This document shows, in pieces, positions 44,191 to 54,990 of a DNA stretch of 64,000 nucleotides. The stretch comes from Verrucomicrobiia bacterium. Lineage in GTDB: Bacteria > Verrucomicrobiota > Verrucomicrobiia > Opitutales > Cerasicoccaceae. A model generated the notes under the pieces. It saw nothing but the letters and a program-made list of their open reading frames with translations. It was not told where the DNA came from and made no database searches. Within the stretch, counting starts at the first letter, position 1, and every line of letters starts with the position of its first letter. The translations under genes were made by a program, and so were the position numbers. The stretch covers positions 1-64,000 of the forward strand of contig JAUIAM010000011.1 of the NCBI GenBank assembly GCA_030425485.1. The letters run 5' to 3'.

Positions 44191-46359
44191 ATGCGTTGTA
44201 TCTTGAGTTTTTGCATCGCGCTCGGCTTCGGCTGGTCAAACCTGAGCGCACAACAAAACGCACCGGAGCTTTCCGCCGACGAGCCGCTGGAGTTCGACGC
44301 GGAAAACAACCGGCTGACGGCACGGGGCAACGCCCTGCTCGAGCACAGCAACTTCCGTGTCGAGGGGCAGAAAATCGTCTTCGAGCAGGACCAGTCCAAG
44401 ATCAAGGCCAAGGACAACGTCGCCATCAGCCGCCGCGACATGCGCGTCGTGACCGACAACGCCAACTACGACTACTTTAACCGCACCTTTTACACCCACG
44501 ACTTTCGCCTGGGTAAATTCCCGATCTACATTGAAGGTAAGGAAGTTACCGGCACCGAGGACAAGGTGGAGGTCACCGACGGACGCATCTACTACCACGA
44601 GCCGGACGACTTCTCGCTCAACGTCGCCGCCGACAACATGACGTTGGAGAACCAGCGCGACCTCGTCATGGAGGACGTATTCTTCCAGATCGGTGATGTT
44701 CCCTTCTTTTACCTGCCCTATGCCGAGTACGACATGGATCAGGACATGCCCTTCCAATACACGGGTAATATCGGCTACACCGGCAACCTGGGCTTTTACT
44801 GGCAGAACGAAATCGAAATTCAGGTGCTGAAGGAATTGCGCGTCGGGGCCAACATCGACGGCTACACCGAGCGCGGCATCCTCGGCGGCCCCATCATCGA
44901 GTACAACTGGGAGGACGAGGACTTCGGCCGCATGTACGGTCGCCTCAACACGGGCTTTATCTACGACGAGGGCTCCACCAGCCAGCTTGGCGTAGACGTG
45001 CTCGGCCAGCCCATCCAGCGCAACCGTAACTTTATCGAATGGCGACACAAACAGTTCGCCTTCGAGGACGACGCCTTTGACTTCACCAGCTCGATCAGTT
45101 GGTGGAGCGACTCCGAAGTCGAGCGCGACTTCCGCCCCGGCCTCTTCGATGACAATCAGGTGCCGGACAACTTCTTTAACGCCACCTACCGCGGCGAAAA
45201 CTGGTTCCTCGGCGCCTTTGCCCGCATCCAGCCCAACAACTGGGAAGTCGTGGCCCAGCGCCTGCCGGAAGTCAGCTTCAACCTCGTACCGACCGAGCTC
45301 TTCGAAACCGGCGTCTACCAGCGACTCGATGCCAGCTACGTCTCGCTGGCGGAAAACTATGTCACCGGCGCCACCCCCGGCCTGCCCTTTAACCAACTCG
45401 ACAGCAACCGTCTCAACGCCTACTATGGACTGAACATGCCGCTGGAGGTCTCCGACTGGATGACCGTCACCCCGGTTGCTGGCGTCATGACCACCTTTTA
45501 CGGCACCACACTGGGCAACAGCGGCAGCTACACCCGTGTGCTGGGCGAAATCGGCATCGACCTGACTGCTACCGCCGTTGGCCGCTGGCAGTATGAAAAC
45601 GAGTTCTGGGGCGTTGACGGCCTGCGCCACGTGCTTCAACCCGTCGTGCAGTACCGCTACATCCCCGGGGCCCAGGCCGGCAGCACCGTCATCCCAGACA
45701 TCGACCGCCGCGCCTCCTACGACACCTACCTTGAGCCTATCGGCCTGGCCAACAAGCGCAACATCGACGACCTTTACGAAGAAAACGTCATCCGCGTCGG
45801 GGTGGAAAACCTCTTCCAAACCCGCGACCCGGAGTACGGCTCACGCGATCTGGTCGAGCTGGACTTTTACCAGGAATTCCGCTTCCAGACCCGCCCGGCT
45901 CAGCCCGCCCGCTTCGGTCAGGGTGCCCAGCCCCCGCAGCAGGACTTTTCCGACTTCTTCACCGTGCTGAGCATCAACCCCGCCTACTGGCTCAATTTCG
46001 AGACGCTCATCCGCGTCGACCCCAACCACCTCGACCTTGACGAAGTCACCACGGGCGTCACCTTCCGCGACGGTGAAAAGTTCGAGGTCATGTTTGGCAA
46101 CAACTACATTGCCGACGTCCCCGGGGCCAGCATCAACCAGTTCTTCATCGATACGCGCTACCGCCTGGACAGCCGTAATCTGATCGGCGGGTACTGGGCC
46201 ATCGACGCCCGTCAGGGCAAGCTGACCGAGCAGGTCTACCTCTGGGAAACCCTGCTGGGCAACTCGTGGGAATTCACCTTTGCCATCATCAACCGCTCCG
46301 GCGCCACACGCGAAAGCAGTTGGGACTTCCAGCTCAGCGTGAGCCTCGTCCGCATCTAG
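44191..46359 (+). CDS. lptD: LPS-assembly outer-membrane protein LptD (OstA-like)
   Basis: Start ATG 44191 gives a signal peptide (MRCILSFCIALGFGWSNLSAQ) and 722 residues; the upstream ATG 44143 adds an unlikely extension. An OstA/LptA-like jellyroll domain (about 30-160, FDAENNRLTARGNALLEH) is followed by a long beta-barrel-like region (about 190-720) rich in alternating aromatic and polar residues. Such proteins place LPS in the outer leaflet together with LptE. It implies a Gram-negative envelope. scpA follows after a four-base gap. Confidence 0.87.
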   Translation: MRCILSFCIALGFGWSNLSAQQNAPELSADEPLEFDAENNRLTARGNALLEHSNFRVEGQKIVFEQDQSKIKAKDNVAISRRDMRVVTDNANYDYFNRTFYTHDFRLGKFPIYIEGKEVTGTEDKVEVTDGRIYYHEPDDFSLNVAADNMTLENQRDLVMEDVFFQIGDVPFFYLPYAEYDMDQDMPFQYTGNIGYTGNLGFYWQNEIEIQVLKELRVGANIDGYTERGILGGPIIEYNWEDEDFGRMYGRLNTGFIYDEGSTSQLGVDVLGQPIQRNRNFIEWRHKQFAFEDDAFDFTSSISWWSDSEVERDFRPGLFDDNQVPDNFFNATYRGENWFLGAFARIQPNNWEVVAQRLPEVSFNLVPTELFETGVYQRLDASYVSLAENYVTGATPGLPFNQLDSNRLNAYYGLNMPLEVSDWMTVTPVAGVMTTFYGTTLGNSGSYTRVLGEIGIDLTATAVGRWQYENEFWGVDGLRHVLQPVVQYRYIPGAQAGSTVIPDIDRRASYDTYLEPIGLANKRNIDDLYEENVIRVGVENLFQTRDPEYGSRDLVELDFYQEFRFQTRPAQPARFGQGAQPPQQDFSDFFTVLSINPAYWLNFETLIRVDPNHLDLDEVTTGVTFRDGEKFEVMFGNNYIADVPGASINQFFIDTRYRLDSRNLIGGYWAIDARQGKLTEQVYLWETLLGNSWEFTFAIINRSGATRESSWDFQLSVSLVRI

Positions 46360-46363
46360 CACC

Positions 46364-47383
46364 ATGCCCCCCGAAGCGGAAGTCGATGACCAACAGGACT
46401 CCCTTCTCCCCAGCCGGGAGATGGCGATCCGGCTGCCCGTATTCGAGGGCCCGCTCGACCTGCTGCTCTTTCTCATCCGCAAAAATGAGCTCGATATTTA
46501 CGACATTCCAATCGAGCAGGTCACGCGGCAGTACCTAGACGTGCTGCGCCAGATGGAGGCGCTCAGCCTCGAAGTCGCGGGCGAGTTCTTCGTCATGGCC
46601 TCGACGCTGATGTACATCAAGAGCCGGATGCTGCTGCCCGTCAACGAGCAGGACTCCCAGCCCGACGAAGAAACCGAAGAGGCCGACCCGCGCTGGGAAC
46701 TCGTGGAGCAGCTGCTCGAATACAAGCGCTTCAAGGAGGCCGCGGAGCAAATCCGTCAGGCCGTGGAACGCCAGCAGGACTTTCTGCCCCGTCTCTACAA
46801 GGCGGGCGAAGAAGATCGCGACCCGCGACCGCTCAAGCCCAGCGATCGGCTGGAGGTCTGGAACATGTTCAACCTCGTGCTGCGGCGCTTGTCCGAGAAA
46901 ATCGTGCAGGGGGAAATCCACGACGAGCAAGTCACCGTGGCAGACCGCATGGAGCACGTTCTGCACCGACTCCAGACCAGCCGCAGCTTTCTTTTCAGTG
47001 AACTCTTTGAGGGGGAACCCATCACCCACAGCAAACTGGTCGCTACCCTGCTGGCCATCCTGGAGCTGACCCGCCTCAAACACATCGTGATTCAGCAGGA
47101 AGAACTCTTTGGCGACGTGCGCTGCGATGCCCGCGAGGGAGACGACATCATCCCCGAGGGCGTCGAGCTGGTCCAGGAAGGCGAAGAGGACGAGGCCGAA
47201 CCGGAGCTTATCGCCGCGGAGCCGGATACACACGACGAGGAGGACGAAGCCGAATCGCCAGACGACGAGGCGGATGACTTCGAGGCGGACGTGGAAGAAG
47301 ATGACTTTGACCAAGAGGACGAAGAGGCCGATTCCGACGGGGACGAGCCCCTCGACGACGAGGACGAAAACCGTCAGGCTTAG
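46364..47383 (+). CDS. scpA: Segregation and condensation protein A (kleisin), with acidic tail
   Basis: ScpA (339 residues) bridges the SMC heads in chromosome condensation. The N-terminal block VFEGPLDLLLFLIRKNELDIYDIPI (from about residue 26) and VAGEFFVMASTLMYIKSRMLLP are diagnostic, and the C-terminal winged-helix has LTRLKHIVIQQEELFGDV. A 75-residue Asp/Glu-rich tail (from about 262) is unusual. scpB is not adjacent. It follows lptD closely. Confidence 0.92.
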   Translation: MPPEAEVDDQQDSLLPSREMAIRLPVFEGPLDLLLFLIRKNELDIYDIPIEQVTRQYLDVLRQMEALSLEVAGEFFVMASTLMYIKSRMLLPVNEQDSQPDEETEEADPRWELVEQLLEYKRFKEAAEQIRQAVERQQDFLPRLYKAGEEDRDPRPLKPSDRLEVWNMFNLVLRRLSEKIVQGEIHDEQVTVADRMEHVLHRLQTSRSFLFSELFEGEPITHSKLVATLLAILELTRLKHIVIQQEELFGDVRCDAREGDDIIPEGVELVQEGEEDEAEPELIAAEPDTHDEEDEAESPDDEADDFEADVEEDDFDQEDEEADSDGDEPLDDEDENRQA

Positions 47384-47461
47384 GCTGCGTCTGCCACCAC
47401 CGAAAGCAACCGACGCTTGCCATACGCTGCGACTTGGCACATATTAGGCTGTTTAAACCCA

Positions 47462-47704
47462 ATGGAACGCGATAAACCCAAGATCTCTGGCCTGCTCGGC
47501 ATCGGCCTGGATAACAAGGATGGCCACAAGCGCATTACGAAGGCGGAAAAGTTCGCCATCGTCGGCGGCTCTGAGGAAACACACGAGCGGATGACCAAGA
47601 CCGTGGTCAAAACCTTCGAAGACCTCAAACGCAAGGGTAAGGAAATCGAGGACGCCGATCACCGCGAAGTGCAGGACCTCATCCAGAAGCATTCCGAGGG
47701 TTAA
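47462..47704 (+). CDS. Hypothetical 80-residue soluble protein
   Basis: Starting at ATG 47462 the product reads MERDKPKISGLLGIGLDNK and is charged and predicted helical, with EETHERMTKTVVKTFEDLKRKG in the middle. There is no membrane segment or known motif. Tight placement among housekeeping genes on the same strand supports a real gene. Function unknown. Confidence 0.7.
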   Translation: MERDKPKISGLLGIGLDNKDGHKRITKAEKFAIVGGSEETHERMTKTVVKTFEDLKRKGKEIEDADHREVQDLIQKHSEG

Positions 47705-47757
47705 GGCACGCCAACTCTTGACTTTGCGCAGGGAAGTCGAACACTCGGAGCTTATCC

Positions 47758-48228
47758 ATGAGTGACGAACCCAAGAAACCGACCCCTCCGCAGGCCGCTC
47801 CCCGTGACGGCAATGCGTCCGCCCCCAAGCCACAATTTAAGGTAACCCGCTCACCGTTTGCCCCCACCCCTCCGGCCAAAGTTAAACTCGAGGACGATAC
47901 CTCAGAAGCTCCGGCCAAGGAAGAGACGCCCATTAAGGACCCGGTAGCTCCTGCACCTCAGGAGCCCGTGGCCGCAAGCGAAAAGCCCGAGCCCACCGCC
48001 GAAGAAAGCGCGCCCGCCGCTGCTGCGCCCAAGCCCGCAGCACCCAAACCGGCCGCCCCGCGCCCGTCTCCGGCCAAGCCCCGCCCCTCCAAGCCGATTG
48101 CCAAGGCACCCGTGCATGTGGAGGAAGAGGAATCCGGCCCCGGCATTCTGGCCGTAGCGGTTGACGCCGTTTGTGCCGCGGTCGCCATCGCCGCCGCTGT
48201 GATGATTTTTCTCGGGATGAAAGGTTAG
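47758..48228 (+). CDS. Proline/alanine-rich protein with a C-terminal membrane helix
   Basis: The 156-residue protein is mostly Pro, Ala, Lys and Glu (about 1-120), then has a hydrophobic helix (LAVAVDAVCAAVAIAAAVMIFLG) at the C-terminus. It is likely tail-anchored with a flexible extended domain in the cytoplasm. No family is recognised. It lies between the 80-residue gene and trxA on the same strand. Confidence 0.72.
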   Translation: MSDEPKKPTPPQAAPRDGNASAPKPQFKVTRSPFAPTPPAKVKLEDDTSEAPAKEETPIKDPVAPAPQEPVAASEKPEPTAEESAPAAAAPKPAAPKPAAPRPSPAKPRPSKPIAKAPVHVEEEESGPGILAVAVDAVCAAVAIAAAVMIFLGMKG

Positions 48229-48267
48229 CGCCCCAGCTACGACTCACCTATCGAACACAATTCAATT

Positions 48268-48597
48268 ATGGCATCTGAAAAAATCCAAAATCTCGACAAC
48301 GACAGTTTCGACTCCACCGTCGCTTCCGCTGGTACGCCCGTGCTGGTAGACTTCTGGGCCCCTTGGTGCGGCCCCTGCAAGGCTATCGCCCCCATCCTGG
48401 AAGAGCTGGCCGAAGAGCTGGACGGCAAGGTCACGATCGGCAAGGTCGACGTCGACAGCAACAGCGAGCTCGCGAGCAAGTTTAACATTCGCGCCATCCC
48501 CACCCTCCTCATCTTCAAGAATGGTGAAGTGGTGGACCAGATCGTAGGCATGACCAGCAAGCCCGATCTGACCAGTAAGCTAGAGGCTCAGATCTAG
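48268..48597 (+). CDS. trxA: Thioredoxin
   Basis: The 109-residue protein has the classic active site FWAPWCGPCKAIAP (Cys-Gly-Pro-Cys) near residues 27-40 and the cis-Pro strand IRAIPTLLIFKNGE. It reduces protein disulfides in the cytosol. The stop TAG overlaps the stop of the convergent transglycosylase gene (48594-48597). Confidence 0.95.
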   Translation: MASEKIQNLDNDSFDSTVASAGTPVLVDFWAPWCGPCKAIAPILEELAEELDGKVTIGKVDVDSNSELASKFNIRAIPTLLIFKNGEVVDQIVGMTSKPDLTSKLEAQI

Positions 48598-49133
48598 CTC
48601 TCCTCCGGGACCGACACTGCGTCGAGCTTCCCGGCATATAGCTGTTGATAAATCTTATTCTGCGGGGTTTCCAGATTCTTAATTTGGAACCCCGCATTTT
48701 TTACGGCATAAGGCCCCTTGTGGTAGCAGGCCGCCAACAGCGGGTAGGAAAAGTGCCCGTGCTGCTCCAGGAACACCTTGCAGTGCTCGAGATAGTCGAT
48801 GCCCACGTTGACGTTCGTGTGCCAGTTGGTGGCCATGCGGTAGGGCTCGTCGCTTACCTCTTTCCAGGCCACCTTACTCAGTTGCATCATGCCGTTGGCA
48901 TAGCCCGAGCTGGCCGTGGGATTCAGGCTACTCTCCGCCATGCATATGGCATAGACAAAGCGTGGGTCGATATCGTGCAGGGGCGCATCCTCTTCAATAT
49001 ACTCCCAGATATTTTCAGGCGTGGCGGCCTGAGTCGCCAGCGGTGCGGACCTCCAGGCCAGCAAAAGCCCAAGGGCGAAGGCACCGGAGCCTAGCCCGGT
49101 GAGGATTAAAAACTGCTTCTGTGTAAGTCTCAT
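48594..49133 (-). CDS. Lytic transglycosylase-like protein (SLT domain)
   Basis: The 179-residue protein has an N-terminal membrane anchor (LTGLGSGAFALGLLLAW) and an SLT domain with the catalytic Glu in CMAESSLNPTASSG and the GMMQLSKVAW block. It would cleave peptidoglycan glycan strands in the periplasm. The length is short but the fold core is present. It overlaps the DAHP synthase gene by four bases upstream. Confidence 0.83.
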   Translation of the reverse strand: MRLTQKQFLILTGLGSGAFALGLLLAWRSAPLATQAATPENIWEYIEEDAPLHDIDPRFVYAICMAESSLNPTASSGYANGMMQLSKVAWKEVSDEPYRMATNWHTNVNVGIDYLEHCKVFLEQHGHFSYPLLAACYHKGPYAVKNAGFQIKNLETPQNKIYQQLYAGKLDAVSVPEES

Positions 49134-50191
49134 GAGGCGGTAGCGAGGTGGCCGTGGCGGTACTTGCGCCGGATGCGCCAGATGTCGCGCGCATCGAGGA
49201 TGAGTTGCTTGAGCACATCGGGCGTGATCGACTGCTTGGGATCATCGCCAATGCCCGACTTCGGGTCAAGGTGGGTTTCGATGACCAGCCCGTCCGCCCC
49301 GTAGGCCATCGCGGCCAGTGCCGCACCGGGGACAAAGGCGGCGCGTCCCACCGAGTGCGAGGGGTCCACCACGACGGGAGCCCAGGACTTCTCCTTAAGA
49401 TGTTGGGTGATGGATTCGTCCGGGTGGTTGCGGTAGCCGTCCATCGCGGGAAGCGTGCCGCGCGGGCAGAGCATGACGTTCGGGTTCCCCGCCGAGACGA
49501 TGTACTCAGCCGCCGCGAGGAACTCCCCGACCGGAGCCATGGGGCGTCCGCGCTTGAGCAAAATGGCAGTCTTTGTCCCGGCCGTAGCTTCACCGATCTG
49601 TCGCAGCAAGGAGTAGTTGACGGCGTTGCGGGTGCCGATCTGGATGACGTCAACGTTGGCCTCAAGCACCTGCTTGAGGTGGTCGCCGTCCATGACTTCG
49701 GTGTTAATGGCCAGGCCGGTTTTCTCACGGGCTTCGACCAGAATGCCCAGCGCCTTGCTGTCACCCTGGTAGGAGTACGGCATGGTGCGGGGCTTCCACA
49801 CGCCACCGCGCAGGATGTGCCCCCCGGCCTCCTTGACCGCCGCGGCGGAGTCGAGAAAGAGGTTGGGATTCTTTGGGTCGATGGTGCAGGGCCCGGCAAT
49901 GAAGAGCGGCTCCTTGCCCAGTTCCACCCCGGCCAGGCTCAGGCGGCTCTCCGCGAGGCTGGAGTTGATGTCCATCAGCTTGTAGGGCGAGTCGATGGCG
50001 TCCACACGGTCCACATAATCGAGCCCGAGCAGACGATTCATCATGGTCTCGTGGCGCTCGTCCCCGAGGATAGCATAGATGCAGCGTTCGGCCCCCACGA
50101 TAACCTGTATGCGGCAGCCGAACTCGGCAACGATGGCTTCGACTTCAGCCAACTGGGTGTCGGTCAGACGTGATTCTCTGGGAATAATCAT
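49130..50191 (-). CDS. aroF: 3-Deoxy-7-phosphoheptulonate synthase (DAHP synthase, class I-beta)
   Basis: The enzyme joins PEP and erythrose 4-phosphate as the first step of aromatic amino acid synthesis. The 353-residue protein has a ferredoxin/ACT-like N-domain (about 1-75) and a TIM barrel with IAGPCTID, RGGVWKPRTMPYSYQG, IGTRNAVNYSLLRQIG and KRGRP. This is the TyrA/TrpE-like beta form, similar to Thermotoga DAHP synthase. Confidence 0.93.
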   Translation of the reverse strand: MIIPRESRLTDTQLAEVEAIVAEFGCRIQVIVGAERCIYAILGDERHETMMNRLLGLDYVDRVDAIDSPYKLMDINSSLAESRLSLAGVELGKEPLFIAGPCTIDPKNPNLFLDSAAAVKEAGGHILRGGVWKPRTMPYSYQGDSKALGILVEAREKTGLAINTEVMDGDHLKQVLEANVDVIQIGTRNAVNYSLLRQIGEATAGTKTAILLKRGRPMAPVGEFLAAAEYIVSAGNPNVMLCPRGTLPAMDGYRNHPDESITQHLKEKSWAPVVVDPSHSVGRAAFVPGAALAAMAYGADGLVIETHLDPKSGIGDDPKQSITPDVLKQLILDARDIWRIRRKYRHGHLATAS

Positions 50192-50242
50192 AAAGTCAGG
50201 AGTTGGCCATCAGCGATGGCAGGTACGGGCCGGGCGTGGTAC

Positions 50243-51097
50243 TCAGCGCGGCCCGGGGCGTCCACGCGGCATGCCCCGCTTGTGGCCAAACTCAGGGCGG
50301 GCCAGATGGGGCGGTGTAAGCTTGGGCGTCGGACGCTGGAAAGGCACTTTCTGCAGGGCGGCATTGGGCTCAATAATGGTCTTAAACGACCCCGGCAGCT
50401 CGGATTCGACATGAAACTTGTGGAACTTGCCCCCATGGTTAAACTCCACCTGAAGCGACGCCGAGTGGAGATAAAGGCGGTCGATATTAGCCGCTTTGGC
50501 AATGGTGCGGTTCACGCGAAAGTCGCCGTAGGTCCGGTCTCCGAGAACCGGGCAGCGATGCCATGCACACTGCATACGGAGCTGGTGCGTACGCCCTGTC
50601 TGCGGAGCCAGGCGCAGGAGCGATATATTCAGCTTGTTGGCATCCTGACGGATAAATTGCTGCCGACTACGCATCGTAATCGGTGGGCCCGAGCCATCGG
50701 GCGGCATACGGTCGAGCCACAAATCCGGGCGCGGGGCAGGTTTCCCCACCACAAGGGCAAAGTAAGTCTTTTCCACGCGCCGTTCCTCAAAGGCCAGGCG
50801 GATTATATCGGCCAGATCCTCGTTTTGCGCCAGCAAGATAACTCCCGAGGTGGCGGAGTCCAGACGGTGGCAGAGATGAAGCTTTTCATCGTTCTCACCC
50901 AGCCCGTGGTAGCACTCCTCATCCAGATCGTAGGCTGCCTTGAGCAGAGAGCGGGCCTCATCCTTGGGGCTGTTCGGGTGCGAGAGGACGTTGATCGGCT
51001 TTTGCAGGGCAATGAGTCCGGCGGGGTGAACAGCCAGTACCTTGACCCGTGGTCCCAGCGGGTAGCGGGCCTCCCATTGCTGTAAATCTGCGCTCAA
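50243..51097 (-). CDS. RluA-family pseudouridine synthase
   Basis: The enzyme isomerises uridine in rRNA or tRNA. HRLDSATSGVILLA contains the catalytic Asp, followed by KTYFALVVGKP and GRTHQLRMQCAWHRCPVLGD. I place the start at TTG 51097, which forms a TTGA overlap with the tonB-like stop; ATG 51163 lies within the upstream gene. The product is about 284 residues, with no S4 domain. The C-terminal 40 residues are basic and Pro-rich. Confidence 0.86.
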   Translation of the reverse strand: MSADLQQWEARYPLGPRVKVLAVHPAGLIALQKPINVLSHPNSPKDEARSLLKAAYDLDEECYHGLGENDEKLHLCHRLDSATSGVILLAQNEDLADIIRLAFEERRVEKTYFALVVGKPAPRPDLWLDRMPPDGSGPPITMRSRQQFIRQDANKLNISLLRLAPQTGRTHQLRMQCAWHRCPVLGDRTYGDFRVNRTIAKAANIDRLYLHSASLQVEFNHGGKFHKFHVESELPGSFKTIIEPNAALQKVPFQRPTPKLTPPHLARPEFGHKRGMPRGRPGPR

Positions 51098-52323
51098 CGG
51101 TAGTAGAAAGTGATGGTTACTTTTTCCTGATCGCCCAGCGTGGAAAGCATTTCCTTGGTCCACTCACCAAAGGGCGCACGGGAGATAACGGCGTCCTGCA
51201 CCAGAAGCGTGGCCGGGCGGCTGGCGGTACTGCGCAGTATCTGGAAATTCGTTACGTGCCCATTCGGCAGGAGCGTAAACTCGACCTTGACGTAGGTGCC
51301 GTACTGCGAGGAAACGTAGTTCGTCTGACGGGCGGTGAGGTTCCACTGGGCCTGAATCGCGTCCATCATCTGCTGCGTGTAGGAACCGAACTCGCTGAAT
51401 TTCGCGTTGATGGAGAGCGCGCCCACATCGCTGCTCGAAGCCGGGGTGCTCATCACGGGCCCAGGGGGACGCTTGATGTTAATCGTGGGGCGTGCCTTGG
51501 GCACCATCTGCCCCTGCGGAGCCTGCTGGCTGGGCGTGACCTCCTTCATCTTGACCTGAATCTCACGCTGGGGACGAGGCGCCGGGGCGGCTTCTTTCTC
51601 CTCCTCGCCGGGGGTTTCCGGGAGTTCCTCAGAAAGGCCGGACTCATCCGTGCTCGGGGTGCCCTCCTCCTCAACCGCCTCCTGCTCGGGCATGATGGCG
51701 CGCTCCTGCTCGGAAACGTCATCTTCGCCTTCGGACGGGGCCTCGACAGGCTGCTGGGAATCCTGGGGCTCCACCTGCTCCTCGACTTGCTCCTCCACCG
51801 GCTCGGCTTCCGTGGGCTGCTCCTGTTGCTCAGGTTGCTGTTCGGGCTGGGCATCGGGCATGCCCTGCTCCACCGGAGGCGGTGAAGGCTCTTCGTTCAG
51901 ATCCCCCTCAACGATTTTCTGCGACGGCATCTCGCCATCAACCTGCGGAGTCTCCAACTCGGGGGCATTTTCAACCGGATTTTCCTGCGCGACGACCTGA
52001 TTGCGGTCAGAAATATTGTTGGTATCCTCGGGCTCCTGCTCCGGAGGCTGGGTATTGGTCTCGACGAACTTGGGTGGCGGCTCCTCGACAGGCTCTGGAA
52101 TGACAAGCTCCACCTCCATCGGCAGGTTGGGCTCCGGTTGCTCGGCGTCGGACACCTTGATCATGTCCCAGGGAAAGGCAAAGACAAGAAACAGGTGGAT
52201 CAGGACCGTGGCGGCCAGGCCGACCAAGGCCGAGCGTTCGTAGGCCTTGCGGCTCTGGGTCGGCTCTCGGTCCCAGCGCGGCCAGGCGGAGGGCTTGCGG
52301 GGCGGTGGCGTTTGGACGGTCAT
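51094..52323 (-). CDS. tonB: TonB-family protein
   Basis: The 409-residue protein has one N-terminal membrane helix (LVGLAATVLIHLFLVFAFPW), a long Pro/Glu/Gln-rich spacer (about 65-270) and a C-terminal TonB domain with VKVEFTLLPNGHVTNFQILRS. It would transmit proton-motive energy from ExbBD to outer-membrane receptors. No exbB or exbD is nearby. It lies in the maf-tonB-rluA overlapping gene set. Confidence 0.87.
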   Translation of the reverse strand: MTVQTPPPRKPSAWPRWDREPTQSRKAYERSALVGLAATVLIHLFLVFAFPWDMIKVSDAEQPEPNLPMEVELVIPEPVEEPPPKFVETNTQPPEQEPEDTNNISDRNQVVAQENPVENAPELETPQVDGEMPSQKIVEGDLNEEPSPPPVEQGMPDAQPEQQPEQQEQPTEAEPVEEQVEEQVEPQDSQQPVEAPSEGEDDVSEQERAIMPEQEAVEEEGTPSTDESGLSEELPETPGEEEKEAAPAPRPQREIQVKMKEVTPSQQAPQGQMVPKARPTINIKRPPGPVMSTPASSSDVGALSINAKFSEFGSYTQQMMDAIQAQWNLTARQTNYVSSQYGTYVKVEFTLLPNGHVTNFQILRSTASRPATLLVQDAVISRAPFGEWTKEMLSTLGDQEKVTITFYYR

Positions 52324-52910
52324 GTGGTACGTAAGGCAGCTAACAGGTTGAGGCGCTCCAGCCGTTCCAGCAAAAACTCCGTGGGCAAGCCCATGACGTT
52401 GTGCAGCGAACCCCGCAACCCGGCGATAATCATTTCTTTACCCTCCTGAATACCATAGGCGCCGGCTTTGTCCAGCGGATTGACCATTTGAAAATACGCA
52501 TCGATGTCTGCCTCGCTCAGGGACTTAAACGTCACCTCGCTGGTCACAAAGTGGCACTCGTCAATCCCCTTCGCGGGCCCTTTCAGGCAAATGCCCGTGT
52601 AAACGGTGTGGCTGCGCCCTGCCAGGCGACGCAGCATGGCCCGGGCCTCGTCCATATCGGCGGGCTTGTGCAGGACCTCGCTTTCCAGCGCCACCGTGGT
52701 GTCTGAGCCCAGCACGAGGGCCTCGGGCTGACACTGGCTAACCCATGCAGCCTTGATCTCGGCGTTGTGTAGCACGGTGTCGTCCGGGCGCGAAGTCGGC
52801 TCTTCGTGCTCCTCGACCTGCGCCGGGAACACGCTAAAGCGCAGCCCGGAGAGCTCCAGGAGATGCTTTCGACGCGGTGAGGCCGAGGCCAGGGTGAGAG
52901 AAGTATACAT
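52320..52910 (-). CDS. maf: Maf family nucleotide pyrophosphatase
   Basis: Maf hydrolyses non-canonical or specific NTPs (dTTP/UTP types). The start ATG 52910 (MYTSLTLASASPRRKHLLEL) gives 196 residues; the longer frame adds a sequence without similarity. SASPRRKHLLE and LVLGSDTTVALE are the diagnostic blocks. The stop overlaps the tonB ATG by four bases. Confidence 0.92.
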   Translation of the reverse strand: MYTSLTLASASPRRKHLLELSGLRFSVFPAQVEEHEEPTSRPDDTVLHNAEIKAAWVSQCQPEALVLGSDTTVALESEVLHKPADMDEARAMLRRLAGRSHTVYTGICLKGPAKGIDECHFVTSEVTFKSLSEADIDAYFQMVNPLDKAGAYGIQEGKEMIIAGLRGSLHNVMGLPTEFLLERLERLNLLAALRTT

Positions 52911-52959
52911 GGGAAATCTTGCTTCCGCCCAATAAGTCCGTTTGCTTGGGGTTTTACAA

Positions 52960-54600
<1,641 letters not shown>

Positions 54601-54618
54601 GGTTATTCATTTTATTTT

Positions 54619-54651
54619 TAACCACAGAGGACACAAAGCACACAGAGAGGC
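54619..54651. repeat. Left arm of a 33-bp inverted repeat pair
   Basis: TAACCACAGAGGACACAAAG at the left end is matched, with five mismatches and one extra base, by the reverse complement of 54927-54960. The pair flanks a small membrane-protein gene between nadE and hemL. Related wording (CCGCAGAGACGCAAAG-type) occurs on the minus strand near 61900-61930. Confidence 0.7.
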
Positions 54652-54687
54652 AATGCTATAAAAAAAAGGCTGTATGGGATCGGGCTG

Positions 54688-54921
54688 ATGGTACTGGTGC
54701 TTTGTTCGATATTCGTCTCAAGCTTGTTATTTGGTTACACTGCTATGTTGCCAAGAGATGAACTCATAACCTTTCGCTACGGAATGCCTGCCTTTTTCGA
54801 AATAACCTCCCCCAAATTTGGTACTCAAAGTCATTTCAGCTATTTGAATTTTTTCATCTGCTTACTTCCCGTCATCGTCGTTTCATTTCTGACCGGCATG
54901 GCCTTCGCCAGGAAGAAATAA
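54688..54921 (+). CDS. Small hypothetical membrane protein
   Basis: The 77-residue product from ATG 54688 has two hydrophobic helices (MVLVLCSIFVSSLLFGYTAML and FFICLLPVIVVSFLTGMAF) and a basic end (RKK). In-frame coding continues upstream as KKRLYGIGL without an ATG (an ATA is seen there), so the original start may have been lost or a non-standard start is used. Function unknown. It is enclosed by inverted repeats. Confidence 0.5.
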   Translation: MVLVLCSIFVSSLLFGYTAMLPRDELITFRYGMPAFFEITSPKFGTQSHFSYLNFFICLLPVIVVSFLTGMAFARKK

Positions 54922-54926
54922 ACCCC

Positions 54927-54960
54927 GCCTCCTCTGTGCGCTCCGTGGCCCCTGTGGTTA
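54927..54960. repeat. Right arm of the inverted repeat pair
   Basis: This arm begins GCCTCCTCTGTGCGCTC and ends CTGTGGTTA. It is the partner of 54619-54651, six bases after the stop codon of the small membrane-protein gene. Confidence 0.7.
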
Positions 54961-54990
54961 AAAAAATAAAAAACCCATACACCTTTTCCC

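Noticed and set aside
44022-44465. N-terminal extension of the antiporter frame
   Set aside because: It overlaps lptD in antisense, and the signal peptide at ATG 44021 is a better start.
44236-45819. 527-residue open frame on the minus strand
   Set aside because: It is antisense to lptD and is Val/Gly/Asp-rich shadow sequence.
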